7,846 bases of DNA from an uncultured Eubacteriales bacterium (lineage in GTDB: Bacteria; Bacillota; Clostridia; Christensenellales; CAG-138). Each line of letters opens with the position of its first letter. Within the stretch, counting starts at the first letter, position 1. The notes beneath the pieces are model-generated. The model ran no database searches. It was not told the origin of the DNA and worked only from the letters and a program-made list of their open reading frames with translations. Shown piece after piece: positions 1-5,228 of this stretch. The translations under genes were made by a program, and so were the position numbers. The stretch covers positions 1 to 7,846 of the forward strand of contig UQOG01000093.1 in assembly GCA_900542615.1 (NCBI GenBank). Direction: 5' to 3'.

Positions 1-95
1 GCCTGCCAAATGGAAAACCCGGGCCGGGGGCCAAAGGCCCCCGCCCGGGCTTTCAGGGCGCTGTGCGCCCCCGCCGCCCCCCCGGTCCGCAGCGG
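1..95 (-). repeat. Two-hairpin dispersed repeat, left copy (cut by window edge)
   Basis: Read on the minus strand, this stretch matches the right end of the window (7744-7846). Both share a CTGCGG-CC-GGGGGGGCGGCGG block, a small GGGCGC/GCGCCC hairpin, the word GCGCCCTGAAAG, a large GC hairpin with a 3-base loop, a T-rich tract and TTTGGCAGGC. The stems of the large hairpin differ between the copies but still pair in each, which suggests that structure is conserved. The two copies are inverted relative to each other. The outer edge is not visible because the window stops inside the repeat. Confidence 0.75.
8..50 (-). terminator. Terminator-like hairpin of the left repeat
   Basis: On the minus strand the arms 36-49 and 18-32 pair as a GC-only stem with one bulged base and a 3-base loop (33-35). 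They are followed by TTTT (14-17) and then more T-rich sequence. It lies about 110 bases past the stop of the sdpI-like gene and is the best candidate for ending that operon. No closer terminator with a T tract was seen. Confidence 0.6.
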
Positions 96-156
96 TCCCG
101 ACGGCTGAAGGGAGGAAGGGGCGTGGAAAGGGGGATCGCCAAAACAGGCGCCAGGA

Positions 157-786
157 TCAAATGCCCCTGCGATAGAGCAGGTAGGAATATATGACCGGCG
201 CCAGGGCGGAAATGGCGATGGCCGGGTATAGCAGCCACCACATGCCGGGCAGGGCGCATAGGAGCATCAGCAGGCCGCCGGCCATGAAGCACCAGCCTCC
301 CACCCGATGGGTACGGGCCCAGTTCTCCGGGCTGTTGAGGGTCCAAGGGGTGCGGATGCCCATGGTGTAGTTTTGCTGGCACTTGGGCAGGTAGTTGCCA
401 ATGGCCATGAACAGGATGCCGACGGCCAAGGGGACGATCACCTCCACCCGCACGGGGATGCCCAGGGCCGCCATGTAGGTGACGGCGCACAGCAGGATGC
501 ATAGGCCGGGCAGGATCCAGTAGGTGATGGCCCGCAGGGCCGGGCTCATGTTTTCCCGGCGGGGGTCGGTACGCAGCAGCAGGTGTACCAGCAGGTGGGC
601 GCCCGCCATGATGCAGGGCAAGCCCACCACCGCCAGGGCCCGGGAGCCATAGTTATCCACCTGGCCGGCGGCGTTCCAGTGGATGGGCATCTCCTGGGGC
701 AACTGGTCCCACAGGAACAGCCCGGCCGCCATAGGCAGCAGGCAGAGGAGCGTGGTAAATACCAGGGTCTTATCGGCTTTCTTCAT
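157..786 (-). CDS. sdpI: SdpI-like membrane immunity/signal protein (DUF1648 + SdpI)
   Basis: This is a 209-residue integral membrane protein with about six hydrophobic segments. The N-terminal DUF1648-type part has MPIHWNAAGQVDNYGSR (33-49) after the first membrane segment. The C-terminal SdpI-type part has GNYLPKCQQNYTMGIRTPW (130-148) followed by NSPENWARTHRVGGW. In Bacillus subtilis SdpI protects against the SDP peptide toxin and, once bound to it, holds the repressor SdpR at the membrane. That role is inferred here from the family and the adjacent ArsR gene. The start at 786 follows GGAAAAGGAGGCGG at good distance; a longer in-frame reading to 846 adds only a basic stretch without a ribosome-binding site. 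It overlaps the end of the upstream repressor gene by 17 bases, which suggests translational coupling. No SDP-type toxin gene is visible, so the ligand is unknown. Confidence 0.85.
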   Translation of the reverse strand: MKKADKTLVFTTLLCLLPMAAGLFLWDQLPQEMPIHWNAAGQVDNYGSRALAVVGLPCIMAGAHLLVHLLLRTDPRRENMSPALRAITYWILPGLCILLCAVTYMAALGIPVRVEVIVPLAVGILFMAIGNYLPKCQQNYTMGIRTPWTLNSPENWARTHRVGGWCFMAGGLLMLLCALPGMWWLLYPAIAISALAPVIYSYLLYRRGI

Positions 787-1066
787 CTTGGACCGCCTCC
801 TTTTCCTCCGGGGCAAAGCCTTTGGCCCACAGGAGCAGTTCTTCAAATACCGAAGCGTTCAGCTGGTAATAGATGTAGTTTTTCTCCCGCCGCTCCCGAA
901 TCAGCCCCGCCTGCTTGAGCAGGGAAAGGTGATAGCTGATGGTAGCCTGGCCCAGTTGGAATTGGGCGGCGATGTCCCCGGCCCGCATGGAACCGGCTTT
1001 GAGCAGCTCCAGGATATCCCGGCGCACCGGGTCGCTCAGGGCTTTAAAGGTTTCCTTTAGGGACAT
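770..1066 (-). CDS. sdpR: SdpR-like ArsR-family autorepressor
   Basis: This is a 98-residue ArsR-type winged-helix repressor. The N-terminal LKETFKALSDPVRRDILELL (3-22) is typical of the family. The helix-turn-helix is near residues 30-56 with recognition helix QATISYHLSLLKQAG, and the wing is RERREKNYIYYQL (57-69). It has no cysteines, so the usual metal-sensing site of ArsR/SmtB proteins is absent, as in SdpR. The start at 1066 has AAGGAGG eight bases upstream. Its 5' end overlaps the protease gene by 23 bases and its 3' end overlaps the sdpI-like gene by 17, so the three are one translational unit. By analogy with B. subtilis it should repress its own operon until SdpI is occupied by a toxin. 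A related self-regulating ArsR protein of other function cannot be excluded. Confidence 0.85.
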   Translation of the reverse strand: MSLKETFKALSDPVRRDILELLKAGSMRAGDIAAQFQLGQATISYHLSLLKQAGLIRERREKNYIYYQLNASVFEELLLWAKGFAPEEKEAVQDEESR

Positions 1067-1940
1067 GGGGCGCCTCCTTGGGGCAACGGATGAAGCACCA
1101 GAGCCCTACCAGCAGCAGCGCCCAGCCGCCCAGCAGGCCCGCCAAGATGGGGCCCAGCAGGGGATTGGGCTGGGCGTCCAGGGCCAGGAACAGGGTGGGG
1201 GCGGCAGCCAGGGCATTGATGCCACTGTGGGTCATGGCGGCAGGCCAAACGCTGTTGGTGCGGAATGTAAGGTAGGCTTCAAAGGAGCCGGCGGCCAGGC
1301 AAAATACCACCATGGTCAAAATGCCGGTCACCGGATAGCCCCAATAGGTTACGCCATAGTTGTGGCCCATGGCGATCATGGGGGCGTGCCACAGGCCCCA
1401 GATCAAGCCGGAAAACAGGATGGCCCGCCGCCGGCCATACAGGTCCGCCAGCTTGGGCAGCAGGTAGGCCCGCCAGCCCAGCTCCTCCCCCAGGGTGAAG
1501 GGCACGTTGATGATGGGACCCAACAGGATACCGGAAAACAACTGGCTCCATATCACCAGCTGGGCCAGGTCGGGGCTTTGCCCCAGGCTCTCCAGCTGCA
1601 TGGCCACAATGGCCCCGCTCCCATCCCACTGCTGGGGGAAGAGCAAAAAGTATCCCAGCCCTCCCAAGGCCACCAGCACCGTTGGGCCAAAAAAAGCCGC
1701 CAAGTAACAGTGCCAGCCGCCCTGCTTCCAGCCAAAGCCAAGCCCCATCTTCCCAAACCCTTCCCGGGTGATCCACCGGGTGAGCAAGGAACTGACGGCC
1801 GGCAGGAGCATACAAGCGAAAAAGCATAGGCTCATGCCGGTCCCTCCATATGTAAGGCCCGCCAGTACACCGGCCCCCAATAGCCCCCAGGTCAGGCCAA
1901 AGGTCAGCCCCATATAGATCCATAGACGCCGCTTTTCCAT
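1044..1940 (-). CDS. CPBP-family (CAAX/Abi) intramembrane protease
   Basis: This is a 298-residue multi-pass membrane protein of the CPBP (CAAX protease and bacteriocin-processing) family. All catalytic motifs are present: EELGWR at 152-157 (Glu152, Glu153, Arg157), WGLWH at 181-185 (His185) and HSGIN at 238-242 (His238, Asn242). The family contains glutamate-dependent intramembrane proteases. Bacterial members are often found in bacteriocin or peptide-toxin immunity loci, and some cleave membrane proteins. The start at 1940 (MEKRRLW) is preceded by GGAAAAGGAGGCG, nearly identical to the leader of the sdpI-like gene. A longer frame to 2042 would run across the promoter at 1992-2020 and is rejected. 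It is the first gene of the operon with the SdpR/SdpI pair, so a role in defence against membrane-active peptides is a reasonable inference. Its substrate is unknown. Confidence 0.88.
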   Translation of the reverse strand: MEKRRLWIYMGLTFGLTWGLLGAGVLAGLTYGGTGMSLCFFACMLLPAVSSLLTRWITREGFGKMGLGFGWKQGGWHCYLAAFFGPTVLVALGGLGYFLLFPQQWDGSGAIVAMQLESLGQSPDLAQLVIWSQLFSGILLGPIINVPFTLGEELGWRAYLLPKLADLYGRRRAILFSGLIWGLWHAPMIAMGHNYGVTYWGYPVTGILTMVVFCLAAGSFEAYLTFRTNSVWPAAMTHSGINALAAAPTLFLALDAQPNPLLGPILAGLLGGWALLLVGLWCFIRCPKEAPHVPKGNL

Positions 1941-1991
1941 ATCCAACGCCTCCTTTTCCGAACCCGTGGAGCAGGTCCGGCTGTTAGGGGG

Positions 1992-2020
1992 AGTATAACG
2001 CCGGACGCCGGCTTTGTCAA
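1992..2020 (-). promoter_or_regulatory. Promoter of the protease-sdpR-sdpI operon
   Basis: On the minus strand TTGACA (2015-2020) and TATACT (1992-1997) are separated by exactly 17 bases. This is close to the ideal housekeeping sigma-factor promoter. Transcription should start near 1985, giving a leader of about 45 bases before the protease start at 1940. The spacer contains CCGGCGT twice in tandem. Confidence 0.85.
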
Positions 2021-2096
2021 TAACTATTTCGATATATTTCAAAATATCTTTCTTCAGAAATAGGCGCTTTTTAAATAATCTAAATGGATAGTTATT
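2019..2096. promoter_or_regulatory. Candidate operator region between divergent promoters
   Basis: AATAACTAT (2019-2027) is repeated in inverted form as ATAGTTATT (2088-2096). The first arm touches the -35 box of the leftward promoter and the second lies 11 bases upstream of the -35 box of the rightward promoter. Between them GATATATTTCAAAATATC (2031-2048) is an imperfect palindrome of the AT-rich type often bound by ArsR proteins. The SdpR-like protein is the obvious candidate ligand. Assignment is by position and symmetry only. Confidence 0.4.
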
Positions 2097-2107
2097 AAAA
2101 CTTTCTG

Positions 2108-2136
2108 TTGACGAAAAAAGCTTGGTAAAGTATACT
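2108..2136 (+). promoter_or_regulatory. Promoter of the DUF4190-like gene
   Basis: TTGACG (2108-2113) and TATACT (2131-2136) are separated by 17 bases. Transcription should start near 2143, about 33 bases before the ATG at 2176. It is back to back with the leftward operon promoter, with the same -10 sequence and the same spacer length. Confidence 0.85.
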
Positions 2137-2175
2137 AAAGAAAATCATTGAAAAATATTATTTTCGGAGGTCACT

Positions 2176-2460
2176 ATGAATACTAAGGGATTATCAATAG
2201 CCTCGCTAGTGCTTGGAATAATAAGTGTTATCTTTTTTTTCATATTTATGTATGTCGCGCTGATTTGCGGGATTTTAGCCATTGTCTTTAGTGTTAAGGC
2301 CCGAGGCGCTACGGACGCCGATGGCAAAACAGGATTAGCTACAGCTGGTCTAGTTCTTGGCATTATTGGCACCGCGCTGTCAGGCATAATAGCTTTGTGT
2401 GCGTTGTGTGTTGGTGGGACTGCGGCTTCTATCCTTACAGATTTAGCCTCATTTAGTTAA
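2176..2460 (+). CDS. Small DUF4190-like membrane protein
   Basis: This is a 94-residue, very hydrophobic protein. Two similar units, GLSIASLVLGIISVIF (5-20) and GLATAGLVLGIIGTALSG (53-70), each begin a membrane hairpin. They are joined by a charged loop, KARGATDADGKTG (41-53). This internal repeat with the SLVLGI-type motif is characteristic of DUF4190 proteins, whose function is unknown. The start has GGAGG at 2166-2170. Its DNA is much more AT-rich than the flanking genes and uses codons such as TTA, ATA and AGT that are uncommon nearby, which suggests recent acquisition. It has its own promoter and a strong terminator, so it is probably transcribed alone. It is divergent from the SdpR/SdpI operon and may share control with it. 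No cleavable signal peptide or double-glycine leader is seen, so a secreted toxin is not supported. Confidence 0.8.
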   Translation: MNTKGLSIASLVLGIISVIFFFIFMYVALICGILAIVFSVKARGATDADGKTGLATAGLVLGIIGTALSGIIALCALCVGGTAASILTDLASFS

Positions 2461-2485
2461 CATGCGTATTTAAAATTATTATGTT
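2457..2485 (+). promoter_or_regulatory. Possible promoter of the lgt-like gene
   Basis: TTAACA (2457-2462), overlapping the stop codon of the DUF4190-like gene, lies 17 bases from TATGTT (2480-2485). The predicted start near 2492 falls inside the left arm of the terminator hairpin, so such transcripts would not form it. The -10 match is only moderate. Confidence 0.35.
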
Positions 2486-2516
2486 GCTATATGCCCCTGG
2501 CATATAGCATTTTTTT
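2485..2516 (+). terminator. Intrinsic terminator after the DUF4190-like gene
   Basis: TGCTATATGC (2485-2494) pairs perfectly with GCATATAGCA (2500-2509) around a 5-base loop, followed by seven T (2510-2516). It lies only 21 bases upstream of the lgt-like start codon. Confidence 0.9.
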
Positions 2517-2537
2517 CTTGGATAAAAAGGAGTCTAT

Positions 2538-3326
2538 ATGATCCCGCCTGTGGAATTTCTCGGAAAAACCATTACCATTTATCCCATCATGGCCCTGATC
2601 GGGGTGTTTGTCAGCGGCATTTTCGCCTGCAAGCAGGCAGTCAAGCGGGGCCTGGATGACAACGATATGATCTGCGTGCTGCTGTTTTGCGCAGTAGGCG
2701 CCCTGCTGGGAGGCCATATGCTCTATGGCCTGCTGCAGCTGCCCGTGATGCTGCAAACCTTCCGCACCCTTTTTTCGGAGGGCTTTTCCCAAGCCTTTTG
2801 GGACGGCCTGATCCAAACCTTTGGGGGTTCCGTATTTTACGGGGGCCTGTTTGGGGCCATGGTCACAGGCGGCCTTTACTATAAAAAGAAGGGGTTTCCC
2901 CCGGTGTTTGCGGATCTTACCGCCATGGTGGCGCCCCTGTTCCATACCTTTGGCCGAATCGGCTGTTTCCTGGGTGGCTGCTGCTACGGTATCCCCTGCG
3001 ATTTCGGCTTTGTCTATACCCAGAACCCCATCGCCATGGCCAACGGTGTGCGCCGCTTTCCCGTGCAGCTGCTGGAAGCCCTGTTCTGCTTTTTCCTGTT
3101 CCTGCTGCTATTTTCCCTGTTTCGCCGGGGCCGGTGTAAAAACCGGCTGCTGGCCCTTTACCTGGGGATCTACAGCGTAGGCCGCTTCTTCCTGGAATAC
3201 CTCCGGGGGGACGATTACCGGGGCTTCCTGTGGGGCCTGTCCACCTCCCAGCTCATCAGCATCCTGCTGCTGAGCGGCGTGCTTTTATACCTGGTCGCCG
3301 CCCGGCATAAAAAACCCGCCTCGTAG
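2538..3326 (+). CDS. Lgt-family protein (prolipoprotein diacylglyceryl transferase-like variant)
   Basis: This is a 262-residue protein with about seven membrane segments, matching the length and layout of Lgt, which moves diacylglyceryl from phosphatidylglycerol to the lipobox cysteine of lipoproteins. Recognisable blocks are GGSVFYGGLFG (96-106), FGRIGCFLGGCCYG (138-151), RFPVQLLEAL (173-182) and YSVGRFFLEYLRGD (212-225). The Lgt arginines correspond to Arg140 and Arg216, with Tyr212. However, the usual HGG is YGG here, and the signature GRIGNFxNxE reads GRIGCFLGGC, so the conserved Asn and Glu are both Cys. Similar cysteine-bearing Lgt relatives occur in Firmicutes, and whether they have full Lgt activity is unclear to me. 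The start is set by AAAAAGGAG just upstream. No lipoprotein gene is nearby. I withhold the symbol lgt because of the altered signature. Confidence 0.8.
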   Translation: MIPPVEFLGKTITIYPIMALIGVFVSGIFACKQAVKRGLDDNDMICVLLFCAVGALLGGHMLYGLLQLPVMLQTFRTLFSEGFSQAFWDGLIQTFGGSVFYGGLFGAMVTGGLYYKKKGFPPVFADLTAMVAPLFHTFGRIGCFLGGCCYGIPCDFGFVYTQNPIAMANGVRRFPVQLLEALFCFFLFLLLFSLFRRGRCKNRLLALYLGIYSVGRFFLEYLRGDDYRGFLWGLSTSQLISILLLSGVLLYLVAARHKKPAS

Positions 3327-3355
3327 CTTCTTTGGGGTTCCTGGGGAATTTCGCC

Positions 3356-3446
3356 AGGCGCTCCGCCCCTGGACTCCGTTGGGGGCTCCGCCCCTGGACC
3401 CCGTTGGGGGCTCCGCCCCTGGACCCCGTTGGGGGCTCCGCCCCCA
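3356..3446. repeat. 25-bp tandem repeat of GGGGCTCCGCCCC type
   Basis: CTCCGCCCC begins at 3361, 3386, 3411 and 3436, an exact 25-base period. Units two and three are identical, unit one differs by a single base (GGACTCC for GGACCCC), and unit four breaks off after CTCCGCCCCC. Each unit can fold as GGGGC-TCC-GCCCC and can also pair ACCCC with GGGG of its own second half. GC-rich units of this kind are common between genes of gut Clostridia (general knowledge). No function is known to me. Confidence 0.85.
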
Positions 3447-3454
3447 AACCCCCG

Positions 3455-3475
3455 CCCGCTTTTGAAAAAAGCGGG
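3455..3475. other. Hairpin following the tandem repeat
   Basis: CCCGCTTTT (3455-3463) pairs with AAAAGCGGG (3467-3475) around a 3-base loop. It directly follows the tandem repeat and looks like part of the same intergenic element. Neither strand has a T tract after the stem, so it is not called a terminator. Confidence 0.6.
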
Positions 3476-3522
3476 GGAAAACCAGCGGGAAAGCTTCTAC
3501 TGTTTTTCGGCGGACTATGCGG

Positions 3523-3560
3523 GCCCGCCGCTCATCGGGAGCGGCGGGCTCGTTTGGTTT
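3523..3560 (+). terminator. Weak terminator-like hairpin downstream of the lgt-like gene
   Basis: GCCCGCCGCTC (3523-3533) pairs perfectly with GAGCGGCGGGC (3539-3549) around a 5-base loop. The sequence after it is only moderately T-rich (TCGTTTGGTTTGG). It may end lgt-like transcripts, but the tract is interrupted and it lies about 200 bases past the stop. Confidence 0.4.
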
Positions 3561-3733
3561 GGCAAAGCTTCAACGCCCCAGAGGGCGGCGACCCGCAACG
3601 GCCATTGTGAACGATGGATGCAGGCGCTTGGTATGTGGGAGAAGGCGGCTTAAGCCTCCATGCCCTTGGGGTTGCCCCCTATTCGCCCTCGCGGGGATGA
3701 GCTTGACGAGCCCCCCGGCCTTTTTGGATGCGC

Positions 3734-3772
3734 AAAAACACGGCGCCCCATTGGGACGCCGTGCGGTTTTTT
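3734..3772. terminator. Bidirectional terminator between lgt-like and alcohol dehydrogenase genes
   Basis: The stem 3739-3749 / 3753-3763 (CACGGCG and CCC arms, one internal mismatch, loop ATT) has T6 at 3767-3772 on the plus strand. On the minus strand T5 (A at 3734-3738) directly follows the stem. It lies 27 bases past the alcohol dehydrogenase stop and serves both convergent genes. Confidence 0.85.
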
Positions 3773-3789
3773 GAAAGGGGGAAGGGGGA

Positions 3790-4980
3790 TTAGAAATCCA
3801 CCTCGGTGTCGTAGAAGCAGCAGGTGAGCAGCTTTTCCATGGTCTTGGGGTCGATGCTGCGGGGGTTGGAGCCGGTGCAGGCGTCCCCCACGGCCAGCTC
3901 GGCCACGGTGGGCAGCTTCTCCAGGAACTCCTTCTCGTCGATGATGCCGCCCTCGTAATCCTTGATGCAGGCGGGGATGTCCAGCTTGGCGTTCAGGCCC
4001 TTGATGTGGGCGATCAGGGCGTCGGTGCGCTCCATGTCGGTGGTCCCGGCCAGGCCCAGGAATTTGGCGATCTGGGCGTAACGCTTGGCGGCTTCGGGCT
4101 CCTTGGCGTTGTACTTGATGACCTTGGGCAGGTACATGGCGTTGGCGCAGCCGTGGACGATGTGGCCGCCGGTGTACGCGGCGCCGGTCTTATGGGCCAT
4201 GGAGTGGACGATGCCCAGCAGGGCGTTGGAGAAGGCCATGCCGGCCAGGCACTGGGCGTTATGCATCCGGTCCCGGGCGTCCATGTCGCCGTTGTAGCTG
4301 GCCACCAGGTCCTCGCTGATCATCTTGATGGCGTGCAGGGCCAGGGGATCCGTATAATCGCAGTGCAAGGTGGATACATACGCCTCGATGGCGTGGGTCA
4401 TGGCGTCCATACCGGTATGGGCGGTGAGCTTCTTGGGCATGGTCTCCGCCAGCTCCGGATCCACGATGGCCACATCCGGGGTGATGTTGAAGTCTGCCAG
4501 GGGGTACTTGATGCCCTTGTGATAGTCGGTGATCACGGAGAAGGCCGTCACTTCCGTGGCCGTGCCGGAGGTGGAGGGGATGGCGCAGAACTTGGCCTTG
4601 GTCCTGAGGGTGGGGAAGTTGAAGGGAATGCACAGCTGCGCAAAGGTGGTGTCCGGATACTCGTAGAACGCCCACATGGCCTTGGCCGCGTCAATGGGGG
4701 AACCGCCGCCAATGGCAACGATCCAATCCGGCTGGAATTCCTGCATGGCCTTGGCGCCCTTCATCACCGTCTCCACAGAGGGATCCGGCTCTACCCCTTC
4801 AAACAGGGCCACTTCCATGCCCGCCGCCTTCAGGTTGGCCTCTACCTTATCCAGGAAGCCAAACCGCTTCATGGAGCCGCCGCCTACCACCACGATGGCC
4901 CTTTTGCCTTTGAGATCCTTGAGCGCATCCAGCGCGCCTTTGCCATGATACAGGTCCCGGGGAAGGGTGAAACGTGCCAT
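3790..4980 (-). CDS. Iron-containing alcohol dehydrogenase
   Basis: This is a 396-residue group III (iron-dependent) alcohol dehydrogenase, full length for the family. It should interconvert aldehydes and alcohols with NAD(P)H in the cytoplasm, a route for fermentative NAD+ regeneration. The N-terminal Rossmann-like half has VVVGGGSMKRFG (30-41) and the nucleotide-binding GGGSPIDAAK (91-100), then PSTSGTATEVT (135-145). The metal site is inferred by motif as Asp192 and His196 in GMDAMTHAIEAY, His259 in GIVHSMAH and His276 in VHGCANA. His263 matches the conserved second histidine of that motif. Relative to FucO or AdhE there are about three extra residues before HG (TGGHIVHG). The sequence resembles clostridial butanol or ethanol dehydrogenases, but the substrate cannot be fixed. 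The start has AAGGAGG at 4990-4996. Its upstream region carries an array of TATCGATA boxes, pointing to control by the neighbouring Rex-like protein. Confidence 0.93.
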   Translation of the reverse strand: MARFTLPRDLYHGKGALDALKDLKGKRAIVVVGGGSMKRFGFLDKVEANLKAAGMEVALFEGVEPDPSVETVMKGAKAMQEFQPDWIVAIGGGSPIDAAKAMWAFYEYPDTTFAQLCIPFNFPTLRTKAKFCAIPSTSGTATEVTAFSVITDYHKGIKYPLADFNITPDVAIVDPELAETMPKKLTAHTGMDAMTHAIEAYVSTLHCDYTDPLALHAIKMISEDLVASYNGDMDARDRMHNAQCLAGMAFSNALLGIVHSMAHKTGAAYTGGHIVHGCANAMYLPKVIKYNAKEPEAAKRYAQIAKFLGLAGTTDMERTDALIAHIKGLNAKLDIPACIKDYEGGIIDEKEFLEKLPTVAELAVGDACTGSNPRSIDPKTMEKLLTCCFYDTEVDF

Positions 4981-5081
4981 TTTTTGGTTCCTCCTTAAAT
5001 ATTTATAAATTTTTGCTTTGCTTCTTAGCTTGCCCGCCTGGGCTACGATCTAAGTGTAAAACCTTTGCCGAAAAAGCGAAA

Positions 5082-5131
5082 TACCGATATTCTCATATCG
5101 ATATTTATTTATCGATATGGCATTATCGGTA
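5082..5131. promoter_or_regulatory. Four-box TATCGATA operator array upstream of alcohol dehydrogenase
   Basis: TACCGATA (5082), TATCGATA (5096), TATCGATA (5110) and TATCGGTA (5124) are spaced at exactly 14 bases, with unrelated 6-base spacers between them. Any adjacent pair forms an inverted repeat ATCGATA-N6-TATCGAT like the single palindrome in the rex promoter. The outer boxes each deviate at one position, placed symmetrically about the array centre. The array is about 100 bases upstream of the dehydrogenase start. It is assigned to the Rex-like protein by its shared presence at the rex promoter and by the 18-bp, 6-N6-6 core geometry. The dehydrogenase promoter itself could not be located with confidence. 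Confidence 0.75.
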
Positions 5132-5169
5132 TTTTATCCTTTTGCCCGGGCTGCGCCGCCAATTCCCAG

Positions 5170-5183
5170 GCATATCCATATGC
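5170..5183. promoter_or_regulatory. Short palindrome upstream of the TATCGATA array
   Basis: GCATAT-CC-ATATGC is a perfect inverted repeat in the AT-rich gap between the lysR and dehydrogenase genes. It lies upstream of the dehydrogenase's operator array, where a LysR-type activator would commonly bind. There is no direct evidence for that. Confidence 0.3.
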
Positions 5184-5228
5184 TATTCAATATATGTTTA
5201 TATCTTTTATGGAATCATGCCGGCCCAA

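Larger units (their letters stand above)
3327..3789. other. Noncoding stretch between convergent genes
   Basis: No reading frame here has a convincing ribosome-binding site or a protein-like composition; the open frames are low-complexity products of GC-rich repeats. The stretch holds a 25-bp tandem repeat (3356-3446), a 9-bp hairpin (3455-3475), an 11-bp hairpin (3523-3549) and the bidirectional terminator (3734-3772). The interval 3561-3730 shows no clear signal beyond the short palindrome GGCTTAAGCC at 3647-3656. Confidence 0.7.

Noticed and set aside
939..1829. Long plus-strand open frame of about 296 codons opposite the protease gene
   Set aside because: Its product is rich in Gln, Gly, His and Pro with no domain or ribosome-binding site. 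It is the antisense shadow of the GC-rich protease gene, whose catalytic motifs are intact.
2176..2460. DUF4190-like gene as the missing SDP-type toxin of the immunity operon
   Set aside because: It has two membrane hairpins with an internal repeat and no signal peptide cleavage site or leader motif. It lacks resemblance to SdpC, so only shared regulation is proposed.
3332..3653. Short plus-strand frames over the tandem repeat region
   Set aside because: The encoded peptides follow the repeat (RPWTPLGAPPLDP type) and have no ribosome-binding site, so the open frames come from the repeats.
3641..3730. GC-rich inverted segments and GGCTTAAGCC palindrome between the hairpin and the terminator
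   Set aside because: The pairing is short or imperfect and has no context beyond a 10-base palindrome expected by chance in such DNA.
4006..4998. Plus-strand open frame of about 330 codons opposite the alcohol dehydrogenase
   Set aside because: The composition is Gly/His/Val-rich and repetitive, with no recognisable motif. The complementary strand encodes a clear full-length dehydrogenase.
5131..5162. Possible dehydrogenase promoter with TTGGCG and TAAAAT on the minus strand
   Set aside because: The -10 match is good and would place the operators at the transcription start, but the 20-base spacing and weak -35 box are not acceptable without start-site data.
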